Origin: Patescibacteria group bacterium
Lineage (GTDB): Bacteria > Patescibacteriota > Microgenomatia > UBA8517
Direction of reading: 5' to 3'
Assembly (NCBI GenBank): GCA_025057695.1
Contig: JANWVB010000052.1
Span: 1-8,681, forward strand
Length of the DNA stretch: 8,681 nt
Numbering within the stretch: position 1 is the first letter of the stretch; each line of letters begins with the position of its first letter. The translations under genes and the position numbers were made by a program. This document shows positions 1-6,542 of this stretch, piece after piece. A model generated the notes under the pieces. It did not search any database and was not told the DNA's origin. It worked only from the letters and a program-made list of their open reading frames with translations.

Positions 1-515
1 AATTCCACCTCACCGTCGCTGATTTTTTTAATCCATTTGCCGGTTAAGTTAGACAGAGTCTCGGCAATATCAATGTTGGGGTAAAGTTCATCCAAATTTA
101 CTTTCACCTTGCCATTCTCATAATCAATCTCCAAAGCTTTCAGCATTTTTTCATCTTTCATGAACACATATTCCTGATATGGACTTCTGCCCGGGGCGGT
201 AAACAAATCTCCATCTTCATATTTGCAATTCATAAGCGCCTCTTCGTATTGCTCAAGCTCGTAGTATTTGAAGAATCCGCCGCCTTGATATTCTTTGACT
301 TCTTTTGAAATGCCTGATTTGTCGTAAGCCAAAACTCTTTTCATTCGTGGCAATACTACTGTATAGAAGTGTTCCCCCATCTCAACACCAATCCATTTCC
401 TGCCAAGTTTGTGTGCTACGGCTGTGGTAGTGCCAGATCCGAGGAAAAAATCGAGGATAATCGCTTTTTCGTTTGATAATGTCTCTACAATTCTTTTTAA
501 AGGATATTCAGAATT
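1..515 (-). pseudogene. mod: C-terminal continuation of the methyltransferase, separated by the in-frame stop and cut by the window edge
   Basis: Reading on in the same frame past the TAA gives 171 further codons with no stop before the left edge. The translation begins NSEYPLKRIVETLSNEKAII and then DFFLGSGTTTAVAHKL (motif I, the SAM-binding FxGxG loop, about 426-452) and GRKWIGVEMGEHF, the classic order for beta-class methyltransferases, where motif IV precedes motif I. No Shine-Dalgarno or start codon lies close to the beginning of this piece; the first Met (378-380) is already past motif I, so independent production of a useful domain is unlikely. Codon structure and conserved motifs are intact, which suggests recent inactivation or a base-calling error rather than an old pseudogene. 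The real C-terminus and any Res gene lie off the window to the left. Confidence 0.8.
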
Positions 516-2441
516 TTATGTTTGAAATCCAGTTGTAGCAGAATAACCTGTTACATCAAGCCAATTATTATCAATATATACAAAATCTCTTGGTTCAACC
601 CAATATTGTATTTTCCCATTTTCATTTTTTCTAATAAATTCAAGTTTCTTATCATTTTTTTCCCAGTATTCCTCTAAAGTCATTTTATCTGCATAGGATT
701 CTAAGTAAACTTTATAATTTTCAACAGCTTTTTGTGCTCTTTCTTTACTCCATTTCCATTGTCCTTTATCTATAGAAACACCCAGTATCTCATACCTCAT
801 CGTGGGTCTATCATATGCTTCCCCTTTATCAAAACCTATCCATTTACCTTTTGTTTTCTGTTCTTTACTTGCTTCTTTAACAAATGGTTTAAATCTTAAT
901 CCTTCGTTTTTGCTATACCAATAAAAATTATCATAAGATATTGCTAAACTATTTATTCCTTCAAATTGTGTGAATAGGCCAGCTTTCGAGGCCCCCCTAT
1001 TTACAATTATCTCATTCCTAAAATTCTCCTTCCCAAACACCTCATCCATCAAACACCTCACAACCCAATTCCCGTTATAATCACACCTTACAAAAATACT
1101 CCCTCTTTCATTCAGCCACTCTCGCGCAATACGTAGTCGGTTTTCAAGCAATGTTGCCCAGTTAGCGTCTTTGTAGTTTGTGCGATACATAAACTGGTCC
1201 GAAGAATCCAAATTAAACGGTGGATCAATGTAGATGGTCTGTACTTTCTCTTTGAATTTCGGAAGGATTGTGTTTAGCGCCTGATAGTTTTCGCTCTTGA
1301 TAAGCCATCCATCAAGCGACTGATCGAGGTTTTCAGACTGTCCCAAAATTTCAAGTTCCAAGTCTTTGAAATATTTTGTGTCAATTGGCAAGTGTTCATA
1401 CTTCTTGGCTAAACGTTCACCTTCAAGGCTATTTTCAAAAACATCTTGAGTTTGAAAATCTTCTTCCACTATACCTAGTTCTTTCCACTCCTTTATTTGT
1501 TCAGCAATATTTTTGTCCTCAAGAATTCTTTTTATAAGCAGTATGTCTTTTAACCTGTCCAGCGTAACCACATAATTTGAATTTTTGACAAACTTGGGCT
1601 TGTTCCAGATTTTTACAAGTTCGTCTTCGAATTGACTGATAAAATCAATTATCTTAAACGCAATATCTTTCAAAATCTGTAACTGGTTCACCCTGTCCGC
1701 TGTCCACTCCTTTGCTCCTTCCCAAAAATACTGATAACTCCAAAGTTTAAATTGCTCCTGCAAAAAGCTTTTTGCATTTTTGTTGATAAAAAAGTCAACC
1801 TCGCTTTGTTTTTCAAAAACTCTAAAGGCGCGCTCCAATTGCTCTTCGTTCATTTGAATGCCTTCTTTTTTGAGAGTTTTTAGTATTTCTTCAGTCCTTG
1901 TTTTCGTGCCCTTCTCAGAATAAGAAACAGCAATTTCAATTGTCTTATCCTCTCTGACTTTTTTTAATCCAAAAATAAGCGTTCTTTTTTCGTTTGCCTT
2001 CTTGTGTTCAAGATTTGACACATCAAAGTAAAACTTAAATCCATCAATCTCAACTTCCAAGTTCCTGAAAACTCTGTCAGTTTTGACATAATAAAGCATC
2101 TGTGTCTTCCAGAAGAGGATTACATCTTTATCTTCTGTATAAACTTTTTCGTAAACATTGTTGTGAAATGGTGTCTGATTGAAATATATAGAACCGCTTT
2201 CGCTAAAGTAGCGACTGAAGAATGAGTAAAGCTTGTCAAAAAGCTCGTCTCTAAAAGAAGGGTAGGCTTCCAGCGCTTTTTCAATGTCAAGTTTCAACAG
2301 TTGTTCAATTTTGCGGTAGTAGTTTGACTTTATCTTCATCAGGTTGACAAAGCCACCTTTACCCTCTATCTTTGCCCCAATAAAAACATCCTGCAGTGCT
2401 TGGTAAAATTTGTCTTCTTTGCTTTTTACCTTGTTTGTCAT
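516..2441 (-). CDS. mod: Type III-like DNA methyltransferase (Mod), N-terminal part ending at a premature TAA
   Basis: This encodes a 641-residue N-terminal portion of a beta-class adenine-specific DNA methyltransferase of the Type III restriction-modification (COG2189) kind, which transfers a methyl group from S-adenosylmethionine to adenine in a recognition site. Residues 1-370 are a long charged N-terminal region. GWLIKSENYQALN (378-390) precedes the catalytic motif IV, TIYIDPPFN (402-410, DPPF 406-409), followed by FMYRTNYKD and the SIFVRCDYNGN segment. Residues about 482-625 are a variable region consistent with a target recognition domain. NWLDV and TGFQT (626-641) match the conserved run-up to TENSE, where the frame meets TAA. 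The SAM-binding motif is not in this part, so the product alone should be inactive. ATG at 2441 is used; no clear Shine-Dalgarno precedes it. Family assignment is firm; Type III rather than a solitary methylase is inferred because no Res gene is visible. Confidence 0.85.
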   Translation of the reverse strand: MTNKVKSKEDKFYQALQDVFIGAKIEGKGGFVNLMKIKSNYYRKIEQLLKLDIEKALEAYPSFRDELFDKLYSFFSRYFSESGSIYFNQTPFHNNVYEKVYTEDKDVILFWKTQMLYYVKTDRVFRNLEVEIDGFKFYFDVSNLEHKKANEKRTLIFGLKKVREDKTIEIAVSYSEKGTKTRTEEILKTLKKEGIQMNEEQLERAFRVFEKQSEVDFFINKNAKSFLQEQFKLWSYQYFWEGAKEWTADRVNQLQILKDIAFKIIDFISQFEDELVKIWNKPKFVKNSNYVVTLDRLKDILLIKRILEDKNIAEQIKEWKELGIVEEDFQTQDVFENSLEGERLAKKYEHLPIDTKYFKDLELEILGQSENLDQSLDGWLIKSENYQALNTILPKFKEKVQTIYIDPPFNLDSSDQFMYRTNYKDANWATLLENRLRIAREWLNERGSIFVRCDYNGNWVVRCLMDEVFGKENFRNEIIVNRGASKAGLFTQFEGINSLAISYDNFYWYSKNEGLRFKPFVKEASKEQKTKGKWIGFDKGEAYDRPTMRYEILGVSIDKGQWKWSKERAQKAVENYKVYLESYADKMTLEEYWEKNDKKLEFIRKNENGKIQYWVEPRDFVYIDNNWLDVTGYSATTGFQT

Positions 2442-2698
2442 GAAAAGAAAAAATCGCGTGTTTTCTAAAACAACTTTACCTATCCAGAAACATTAACATG
2501 TATTTTAAACCGTTTGGTTGCCTAATCAAAGCACGTAATATTTTTTAGATTTTGCAAGTAGAAATAAAGTGTCAGTTAAGAAAATAAAACCTATATTTTA
2601 TTTGGTACTAATAAAAATCCAGAACAAAAACAACCCCTAATATACAAAACCTAAATGATGAATCTAGAAAGAAGTTAAAAACTAACAACAGAAACAAA
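2442..2698. other. AT-rich intergenic region between the secreted-protein gene and mod
   Basis: This 257-bp stretch separates the stop of the secreted-protein gene from the start of the methyltransferase, both on the minus strand. No convincing open reading frame, tRNA or GC-rich hairpin followed by T-run was found. It probably holds the 3' end of the upstream transcript and the mod promoter. The only stem noticed after the TAG of the upstream gene is a four-pair GTTA/TAAC arm, too weak to call a terminator. Confidence 0.5.
2502..2529 (-). promoter_or_regulatory. Candidate sigma70-type promoter for mod
   Basis: On the minus strand TTGATT (4 of 6 to TTGACA) is followed after 16 bp by TAAAAT (5 of 6 to TATAAT), about 60 bp before the mod ATG. 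In such AT-rich DNA this degree of match is expected by chance fairly often, so this is the best candidate seen rather than a demonstrated promoter. Confidence 0.3.
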
Positions 2699-4381
2699 CT
2701 AATAATGCATCAAGCCTGCATGTCTATAAAACCAAGTAACCCACTGTTTGCCAGCAGGAGATATGTCATGATTGGCAGGTCTTCCACCATCTATTGGTTG
2801 ATCAGTCTGGGCATAACCCCCTTGACCCGCTGAAAATATACCGTTCAACCGGATACCACTTAATTGGACCGGTATACAATCAAGGCGTGCTTCTGTGCAT
2901 CCTGCCACAGGCAATCCCCACCTGTCAGCATAGTAGTTTATATCCAAAATACCATTACCATCAGGGTCTAAATTCAAGTCTATGCCTCCAGTACCAGAGC
3001 TCCAACGAGAACGAAATAGCTCAATGTAACCCAAAACAGCAGAAAACTTCGAAGCGCTAAAATCACACGCAGGAGCGTTTGGATCACAAAACAGTAACCA
3101 TTGTCCAGGGTTACGAGGATTTATGTTGCTTACAGGATCGTAAGACAAAACCTGAAATCTCAATTCTGTTGGTCCACCTGATTTAGCCCACCAATGCGCA
3201 AGTTCAAGTCGAGGATCAAGAAGTGGAGAAAGTGGATTAATGGCATCCTCTCTTCTCCTAACTCCCGATAGGTTTAACTGAGGATGGCACCTGATCTCAT
3301 CCCATGGCTTTTCCTCTTCTGTCTCTAGCCTAAAGAATAAATTATCCGCAGGAACAGGTATATGAATATCAGTTGGAGAATTACCACAATTGCCAATAGC
3401 ACCTCCATTATTATTTACAGGAGTAGTAAATAGTCTACCATGATCTGCCCAACCACCTTTTCTTGCTATGCCACAAGTCTCAGGTCTTGATTTGTCAACA
3501 CAAACTCTCATCTCTACCGAAAAAGAATGATACCTAACAGGAAAATCACCTGCGCCCATCATTGCATGAACTTGCAATCTGTAATCTGTAACACAATTTC
3601 TACCACCTTGACAAGGCAGATTTCGCCTCACTATCCAAATATAACCTTCGTGCTTTAAATCATTTTCCATTTCTTTTCTGGCTACATGTGCGTCACTTGA
3701 TTCATAAGCGCTTGTAGCTCTAAATGTTTGCCAAGGGAAAGATATGGACCAGCCTGAATGCCCAAACCAAGCACCGGGAGGACCAAAAATATCTGCAACA
3801 TACCAAGGATCATCGCCATGGTGATGATCATAATGACAATTTGCTTCAGGATTCACTAAAGAATGCCACTTGGTCCTATCATGCTCTGCATTTGTACAAA
3901 GGCGCGCATACCTGCCAGCAGCCGCTTCTGCTTTGAGCTGATTTAGCCTATCTAGATTTATTCCCACTTCTTGGCCATAATTACCGGTGCCACGTCCAAA
4001 ACCATTTCCATTGTGGCTACCGTTTTCAGGTACCATTGTGGGTGTTGATGTGGGACGCGGTGTTTGCGTAGGAGAAATTTGCGATCGCGTGGGTGTCCCT
4101 GTCGTCACACCTCCATGCCCAGCGTGAGAACTAGTAGGCACGGGCGTGTTTGTAGAAGTCAAAGTAGGAGAAAGTGCAATATCTTCCGGACAAGTTATTT
4201 GCAAAGTTTTACGCGCAGAATCAAGCCACCTAAGACGCATTGGACCTTGTCCACATATAACATTATTTTTACCACTCTTTAGAAAGTATGTAGGAATTGA
4301 AACTTGAGCAAACGTTGAAGAAGCAAACAAAAAAACCAAACAAAATATACAAAGAAAAAATAACAACGTAAAAGATCTCAT
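2699..4381 (-). CDS. Uncharacterised secreted cysteine-rich protein with Pro/Thr-rich stalk
   Basis: The 560-residue product has a clear signal peptide: MRS, a hydrophobic core to about residue 20, and a probable signal peptidase I site after FA at 25 (AFA-like SSTFA|QV). A short N-terminal segment with C43 and C64 is followed by a low-complexity Pro/Thr/Ser linker (about 72-118, with repeated TPT/PTxTP). The main domain, about 140-560, contains HYDHHHGDD (183-191) with nearby H167 and H173, a candidate metal site, and DLNLDPDGNGILD (468-480), resembling a calcium-binding DxDxDG loop. The mature chain has 14 cysteines, many in closely spaced pairs (257/263, 294/303, 432/439, 495/502), suggesting disulfides. 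I recall similar CHYDH-type hypothetical proteins from Chloroflexota and CPR genomes, but that is unverified memory. No function is assigned. ATG at 4381 lies 4 bp after the upstream gene, with AGAAAGTGG as a weak ribosome site overlapping that gene's end. It stops at TAG. Confidence 0.85.
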   Translation of the reverse strand: MRSFTLLFFLCIFCLVFLFASSTFAQVSIPTYFLKSGKNNVICGQGPMRLRWLDSARKTLQITCPEDIALSPTLTSTNTPVPTSSHAGHGGVTTGTPTRSQISPTQTPRPTSTPTMVPENGSHNGNGFGRGTGNYGQEVGINLDRLNQLKAEAAAGRYARLCTNAEHDRTKWHSLVNPEANCHYDHHHGDDPWYVADIFGPPGAWFGHSGWSISFPWQTFRATSAYESSDAHVARKEMENDLKHEGYIWIVRRNLPCQGGRNCVTDYRLQVHAMMGAGDFPVRYHSFSVEMRVCVDKSRPETCGIARKGGWADHGRLFTTPVNNNGGAIGNCGNSPTDIHIPVPADNLFFRLETEEEKPWDEIRCHPQLNLSGVRRREDAINPLSPLLDPRLELAHWWAKSGGPTELRFQVLSYDPVSNINPRNPGQWLLFCDPNAPACDFSASKFSAVLGYIELFRSRWSSGTGGIDLNLDPDGNGILDINYYADRWGLPVAGCTEARLDCIPVQLSGIRLNGIFSAGQGGYAQTDQPIDGGRPANHDISPAGKQWVTWFYRHAGLMHY

Positions 4382-4385
4382 AAAA

Positions 4386-4631
4386 TTACCACTTTCTGTG
4401 TTTTTTCATTTCTTCAACCGGAGGACCCCACGGTCCAATTTCAACTTGATCTCCAACCTCTTCGCTTGAATCAAAGGCTTGCACAACCTCTACTGCCTGA
4501 TCGTTATCCATAATCAAACTTTCGTGGTGTCTGTGCTGAACAAACCAATAAACTAAAACAAAGCAAATTACCAATAAGATCAAATTAGCAACTACAGACA
4601 CAACAAAAAAAATCCTAGATTTTTGCAACAT
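4386..4631 (-). CDS. Small single-pass membrane protein, unknown function
   Basis: The 81-residue product starts MLQKSR and runs into one strong membrane segment (about 8-31, FFVVSVVANLILLVICFVLV and following YWFV), then a His-containing turn QHRHHE, an acidic middle (about 40-63) and a C-terminal GPWGPP...KKHRKW. A short positive N-terminus and a long C-terminal tail are compatible with a signal-anchor, tail outside, but orientation is not certain. It is the first gene of an apparent two-gene unit; its TAA is only 4 bp from the ATG of the 560-aa secreted protein, so translational coupling is likely and a shared job (assembly, anchoring or export partner) is a reasonable inference. No Shine-Dalgarno is evident before ATG 4631. 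I do not recognise the family. The clean membrane profile and the tight spacing support a real gene. Confidence 0.7.
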   Translation of the reverse strand: MLQKSRIFFVVSVVANLILLVICFVLVYWFVQHRHHESLIMDNDQAVEVVQAFDSSEEVGDQVEIGPWGPPVEEMKKHRKW

Positions 4632-4670
4632 TACTTTGAAATTTTTGCACTTGTAACAGCTTGTTTTCTT

Positions 4671-4699
4671 AGTCTAAAAGCAATTGACATTGTTGTCAA
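4671..4699 (-). promoter_or_regulatory. Candidate promoter for the membrane/secreted protein unit
   Basis: On the minus strand a perfect TTGACA (4699-4694) is followed by a 17-bp spacer and TAGACT (4676-4671; 4 of 6 to TATAAT), about 40 bp before the ATG at 4631. The -35 box is one arm of a palindrome whose other arm serves the opposite promoter. Confidence 0.4.
4684..4699. repeat. Inverted repeat TTGACA-N4-TGTCAA in the divergent spacer
   Basis: TTGACATTGTTGTCAA is a perfect 6-bp inverted repeat with a 4-bp centre. Each arm reads as a consensus -35 box in its own direction. The symmetry could equally be an operator for a dimeric repressor, or be an incidental result of two overlapping promoters. 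Confidence 0.6.
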
Positions 4700-4711
4700 C
4701 ACACATGTAAT
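4684..4711 (+). promoter_or_regulatory. Candidate promoter for the nuclease gene
   Basis: On the plus strand a perfect TTGACA (4684-4689) is followed by a 16-bp spacer and TGTAAT (4706-4711; 5 of 6 to TATAAT). The nuclease ATG is 90 bp further on, leaving a leader of roughly 80 nt that holds a 10-bp tandem repeat. Of the promoters proposed in this window it is the best match to consensus. Confidence 0.5.
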
Positions 4712-4732
4712 CACAAAATTGTACTTCATAAT

Positions 4733-4752
4733 TAAGATCAAATAAGATCAAA
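4733..4752 (+). repeat. Exact 10-bp tandem repeat, TAAGATCAAA twice
   Basis: TAAGATCAAA occurs at 4733-4742 and again directly at 4743-4752, between the candidate plus-strand promoter and the nuclease start. The period is one DNA helical turn, which would place two protein contacts on the same face. It may also be a simple slippage duplication. Confidence 0.6.
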
Positions 4753-4785
4753 TATTAAGTTTGTTTTCAATTCTCAATAGTAGAT

Positions 4786-4790
4786 AGGAG
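4786..4790 (+). promoter_or_regulatory. Shine-Dalgarno of the nuclease gene
   Basis: AGGAG ends 11 bp before ATG 4802, slightly long but the only good ribosome site near the gene's start. It decides the choice of ATG 4802 over the internal Met codon at 4871. Confidence 0.5.
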
Positions 4791-4801
4791 TATATACCCT
4801 A

Positions 4802-5521
4802 ATGCACAACCAACCTTTTATTGAAAAACCAAAGCGTATATTATGTTTAAAATTTAGATCTAAAAAAAGCATGCAAAAAATAATTTTTCAGATACTAAAA
4901 TCAAAAAAAATTACCTTGCCGGTTTTGATACTGCTAATTTTGGCAATCATAATTGAAACCTTGTTGACACCATTCCAAGAAACCAATAAAGAAAACCAAA
5001 ATCCGCAAAATCCAACCTCAGAGATAGAAAAACAAAACGAAACGCAAGCAAATGAAAACCCAAACAATCAAACAAACACACCAATAACTAATGCCCATCA
5101 AAATTCAAAAGAAAACAAAGAAAAAGCAAAAGTAAAAAAAGTTATAGACGGAGATACAATCGAGCTGGGAAACGGACAAATAGTGCGATACATAGGCATT
5201 AACACTCCGGAAACAAAAGATGCAAGGAAAGGTGTTGAGTGTTTTGGTCAAGAAGCGTTTAAGAAAAACAAAGAACTGGTGGAAGGCAAAGAAATATTTT
5301 TAGAAAAAGATGTTTCCGAAAAAGACAAATACGGCAGATTGCTAAGATATGTTTATGTGAATGATTTGTTTGTGAATGAATATTTAGTACTTGAAGGTTA
5401 TGCATACGCAATCACATACCCTCCTGATGTCAAATATCAAACATTGTTGAAAGACGCTCAAGAAAAAGCCAAAGAAGGTTCGCGTGGACTTTGGAAAGCT
5501 TGCGCAACAGCCTCCAATTGA
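4802..5521 (+). CDS. Membrane-anchored staphylococcal-nuclease-type (SNase/TNase) endonuclease
   Basis: The 239-residue product belongs to the thermonuclease family, calcium-dependent enzymes that cut DNA and RNA. It has a basic N-terminus, one membrane anchor (about 37-57), a hydrophilic Asn/Gln/Glu/Lys-rich linker (about 58-108) and an SNase fold (about 109-239). Counterparts of the S. aureus catalytic residues are visible: D116 and D118 in VIDGDT (D19, D21), R129 in VRYIG (R35), E137 in NTPE (E43) and R179 in KYGRLLRY (R87). N134 replaces D40, a substitution I believe is common among bacterial relatives. The anchor predicts an enzyme displayed outside the membrane, suited to degrading environmental nucleic acid, a plausible nucleotide supply for a reduced organism (inference). 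ATG 4802 is preferred because AGGAG lies at 4786-4790, 11 bp upstream; Met24 (4871) has no such site. It ends at TGA, 49 bp from the convergent neighbour. Confidence 0.92.
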   Translation: MHNQPFIEKPKRILCLKFRSKKSMQKIIFQILKSKKITLPVLILLILAIIIETLLTPFQETNKENQNPQNPTSEIEKQNETQANENPNNQTNTPITNAHQNSKENKEKAKVKKVIDGDTIELGNGQIVRYIGINTPETKDARKGVECFGQEAFKKNKELVEGKEIFLEKDVSEKDKYGRLLRYVYVNDLFVNEYLVLEGYAYAITYPPDVKYQTLLKDAQEKAKEGSRGLWKACATASN

Positions 5522-5570
5522 AAGCGAGGAAGTTAAATCAGCAAAAAGCGATAAATTAACAAAGCTAATT

Positions 5571-6521
5571 CTAATTAGTGGATGTGCCTTTGTATATTTT
5601 TGGCTTAAACCAATCAGTTGGCGCAGGTTCCAAGTCATCCTGCAACTCATCTTCCTTTGTTTGCATTGATTCAGCTTGAGGAAATTCCATTGAAGAACTG
5701 GTAAAAGGGAATTGAGCAAATGGATTTGTTTTTGGGAATGGCATTTGCGAAAATCTTGAAGGAAATCCGGAATTTGTTCTTGATAAGGGTTGCGAAATTT
5801 GAGGATTCTTAGGCAATCGCTTCCCGCCTCTTTGCATCAATTCTCCTACAAGAACAAAGGTTTCGCCACTTAATGATTCGCCTGAAAATGAATTCGTCGC
5901 GTTTTCTATTCCTGCCAAAAGATTGGTGGCAATATCTGCATCTATTTTTAGATCAGATTCTTTTATAATTAATGCAACCACTTCTGAAACTGAAGACTTT
6001 GGTTGAGCAAGAGAAATAACCTGCCTGCCACCTGTAAGGGAAATATCTTTTATCCCAATATGTATCAAGTTTGTTCCAGCAAAATCTTGGCTCGCTACAT
6101 CAGGGAAGTTGGAATCAGAATCACCACCAATTAAAATCACACAATCTGCCGATATGCCCGCATAAGTTAAATCAACTTGATCTTTCGATGGGGGAGCAAC
6201 TTGAGGTATTGGAGTAACAACCAATCTGAACTGTGAATCTTCTACATCGTAGATTACTCTTTCAACATCTGTGGGTTTGTAGTTTTTAAACTTGATTATT
6301 AAATTTTTATTTCCCACTTCTTGGGTGATCTTATTCACCCCAACAAGCATGTTTACATCAACTAGCATAGGTGTAGGACATGATATGTTTACATTTTTGC
6401 CTTCAGACAAAGATAGGTACAAAGCCAAACCAGCGGCTACTTGATCATAATTAGGTCTTAGAGGCAGTAAAATCAAAATAGACTTTGCTTGTGAAATTAG
6501 TTTTGCGAAAGAATTTTCCAT
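5571..6521 (-). CDS. Degenerate DHH-family (NrnA-like) protein, probable pseudoenzyme with disordered C-terminal tail
   Basis: By eye the first about 235 residues align with the DHH domain of NrnA-type phosphoesterases (nanoRNase/pAp phosphatase). LPLRPNYDQVAAGLAL (19-34) sits where HxxPDGDAIGSALAL is expected, ADCVILIGGDSD (125-136) where the DxxD strand is, IHIGIKD (153-159) where NIDHH is, and ATNLLAGIENATNSF (198-212) with GETFVLVGELMQRGG (219-233) where ALLAGIxxDTGSF and PETFELAAELxxxGA are. Nearly all metal ligands are replaced; only D26 appears kept. The DHHA1 substrate domain is absent; instead residues about 234-316 are a Pro/Phe/Ser-rich tail ending acidic, probably disordered. Catalysis is therefore unlikely. 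The ATG is 21 bp after infB, with no Shine-Dalgarno, so it is probably the last visible gene of the nusA-infB transcript, in the position nrnA often occupies. Homology is inferred from pattern and context only. Confidence 0.7.
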   Translation of the reverse strand: MENSFAKLISQAKSILILLPLRPNYDQVAAGLALYLSLSEGKNVNISCPTPMLVDVNMLVGVNKITQEVGNKNLIIKFKNYKPTDVERVIYDVEDSQFRLVVTPIPQVAPPSKDQVDLTYAGISADCVILIGGDSDSNFPDVASQDFAGTNLIHIGIKDISLTGGRQVISLAQPKSSVSEVVALIIKESDLKIDADIATNLLAGIENATNSFSGESLSGETFVLVGELMQRGGKRLPKNPQISQPLSRTNSGFPSRFSQMPFPKTNPFAQFPFTSSSMEFPQAESMQTKEDELQDDLEPAPTDWFKPKIYKGTSTN

Positions 6522-6542
6522 TAATTAAAAGGAGAGGCTTTC

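Noticed and set aside
516..518. Stop codon reassignment as the explanation for the TAA inside mod
   Set aside because: The neighbouring small membrane protein, infB and nusA all end at TAA at sensible positions, so TAA is a normal stop here. Known CPR recoding concerns TGA, which ends the nuclease gene normally.
991..998. Run of six C (G on the coding strand) within mod, as a phase-variation tract
   Set aside because: Type III mod genes are often phase variable, but through longer homopolymers or tandem repeats. Six bases is short, the frame is intact through it, and the actual break is a substitution-type stop at 516-518.
2794..4282. Plus-strand open frames of 70-88 codons at 2794-3060, 3724-3936 and 4064-4282
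   Set aside because: They lie antisense to the secreted-protein gene, have no recognisable domains and no ribosome sites, and are explained as shadows of the real frame.
5565..5578. CTAATT/AATTAG inverted repeat between the convergent genes as a bidirectional terminator
   Set aside because: The arms are only six pairs with one GC pair, the loop is two bases, and no T-run follows. It also overlaps the end of the minus-strand gene.
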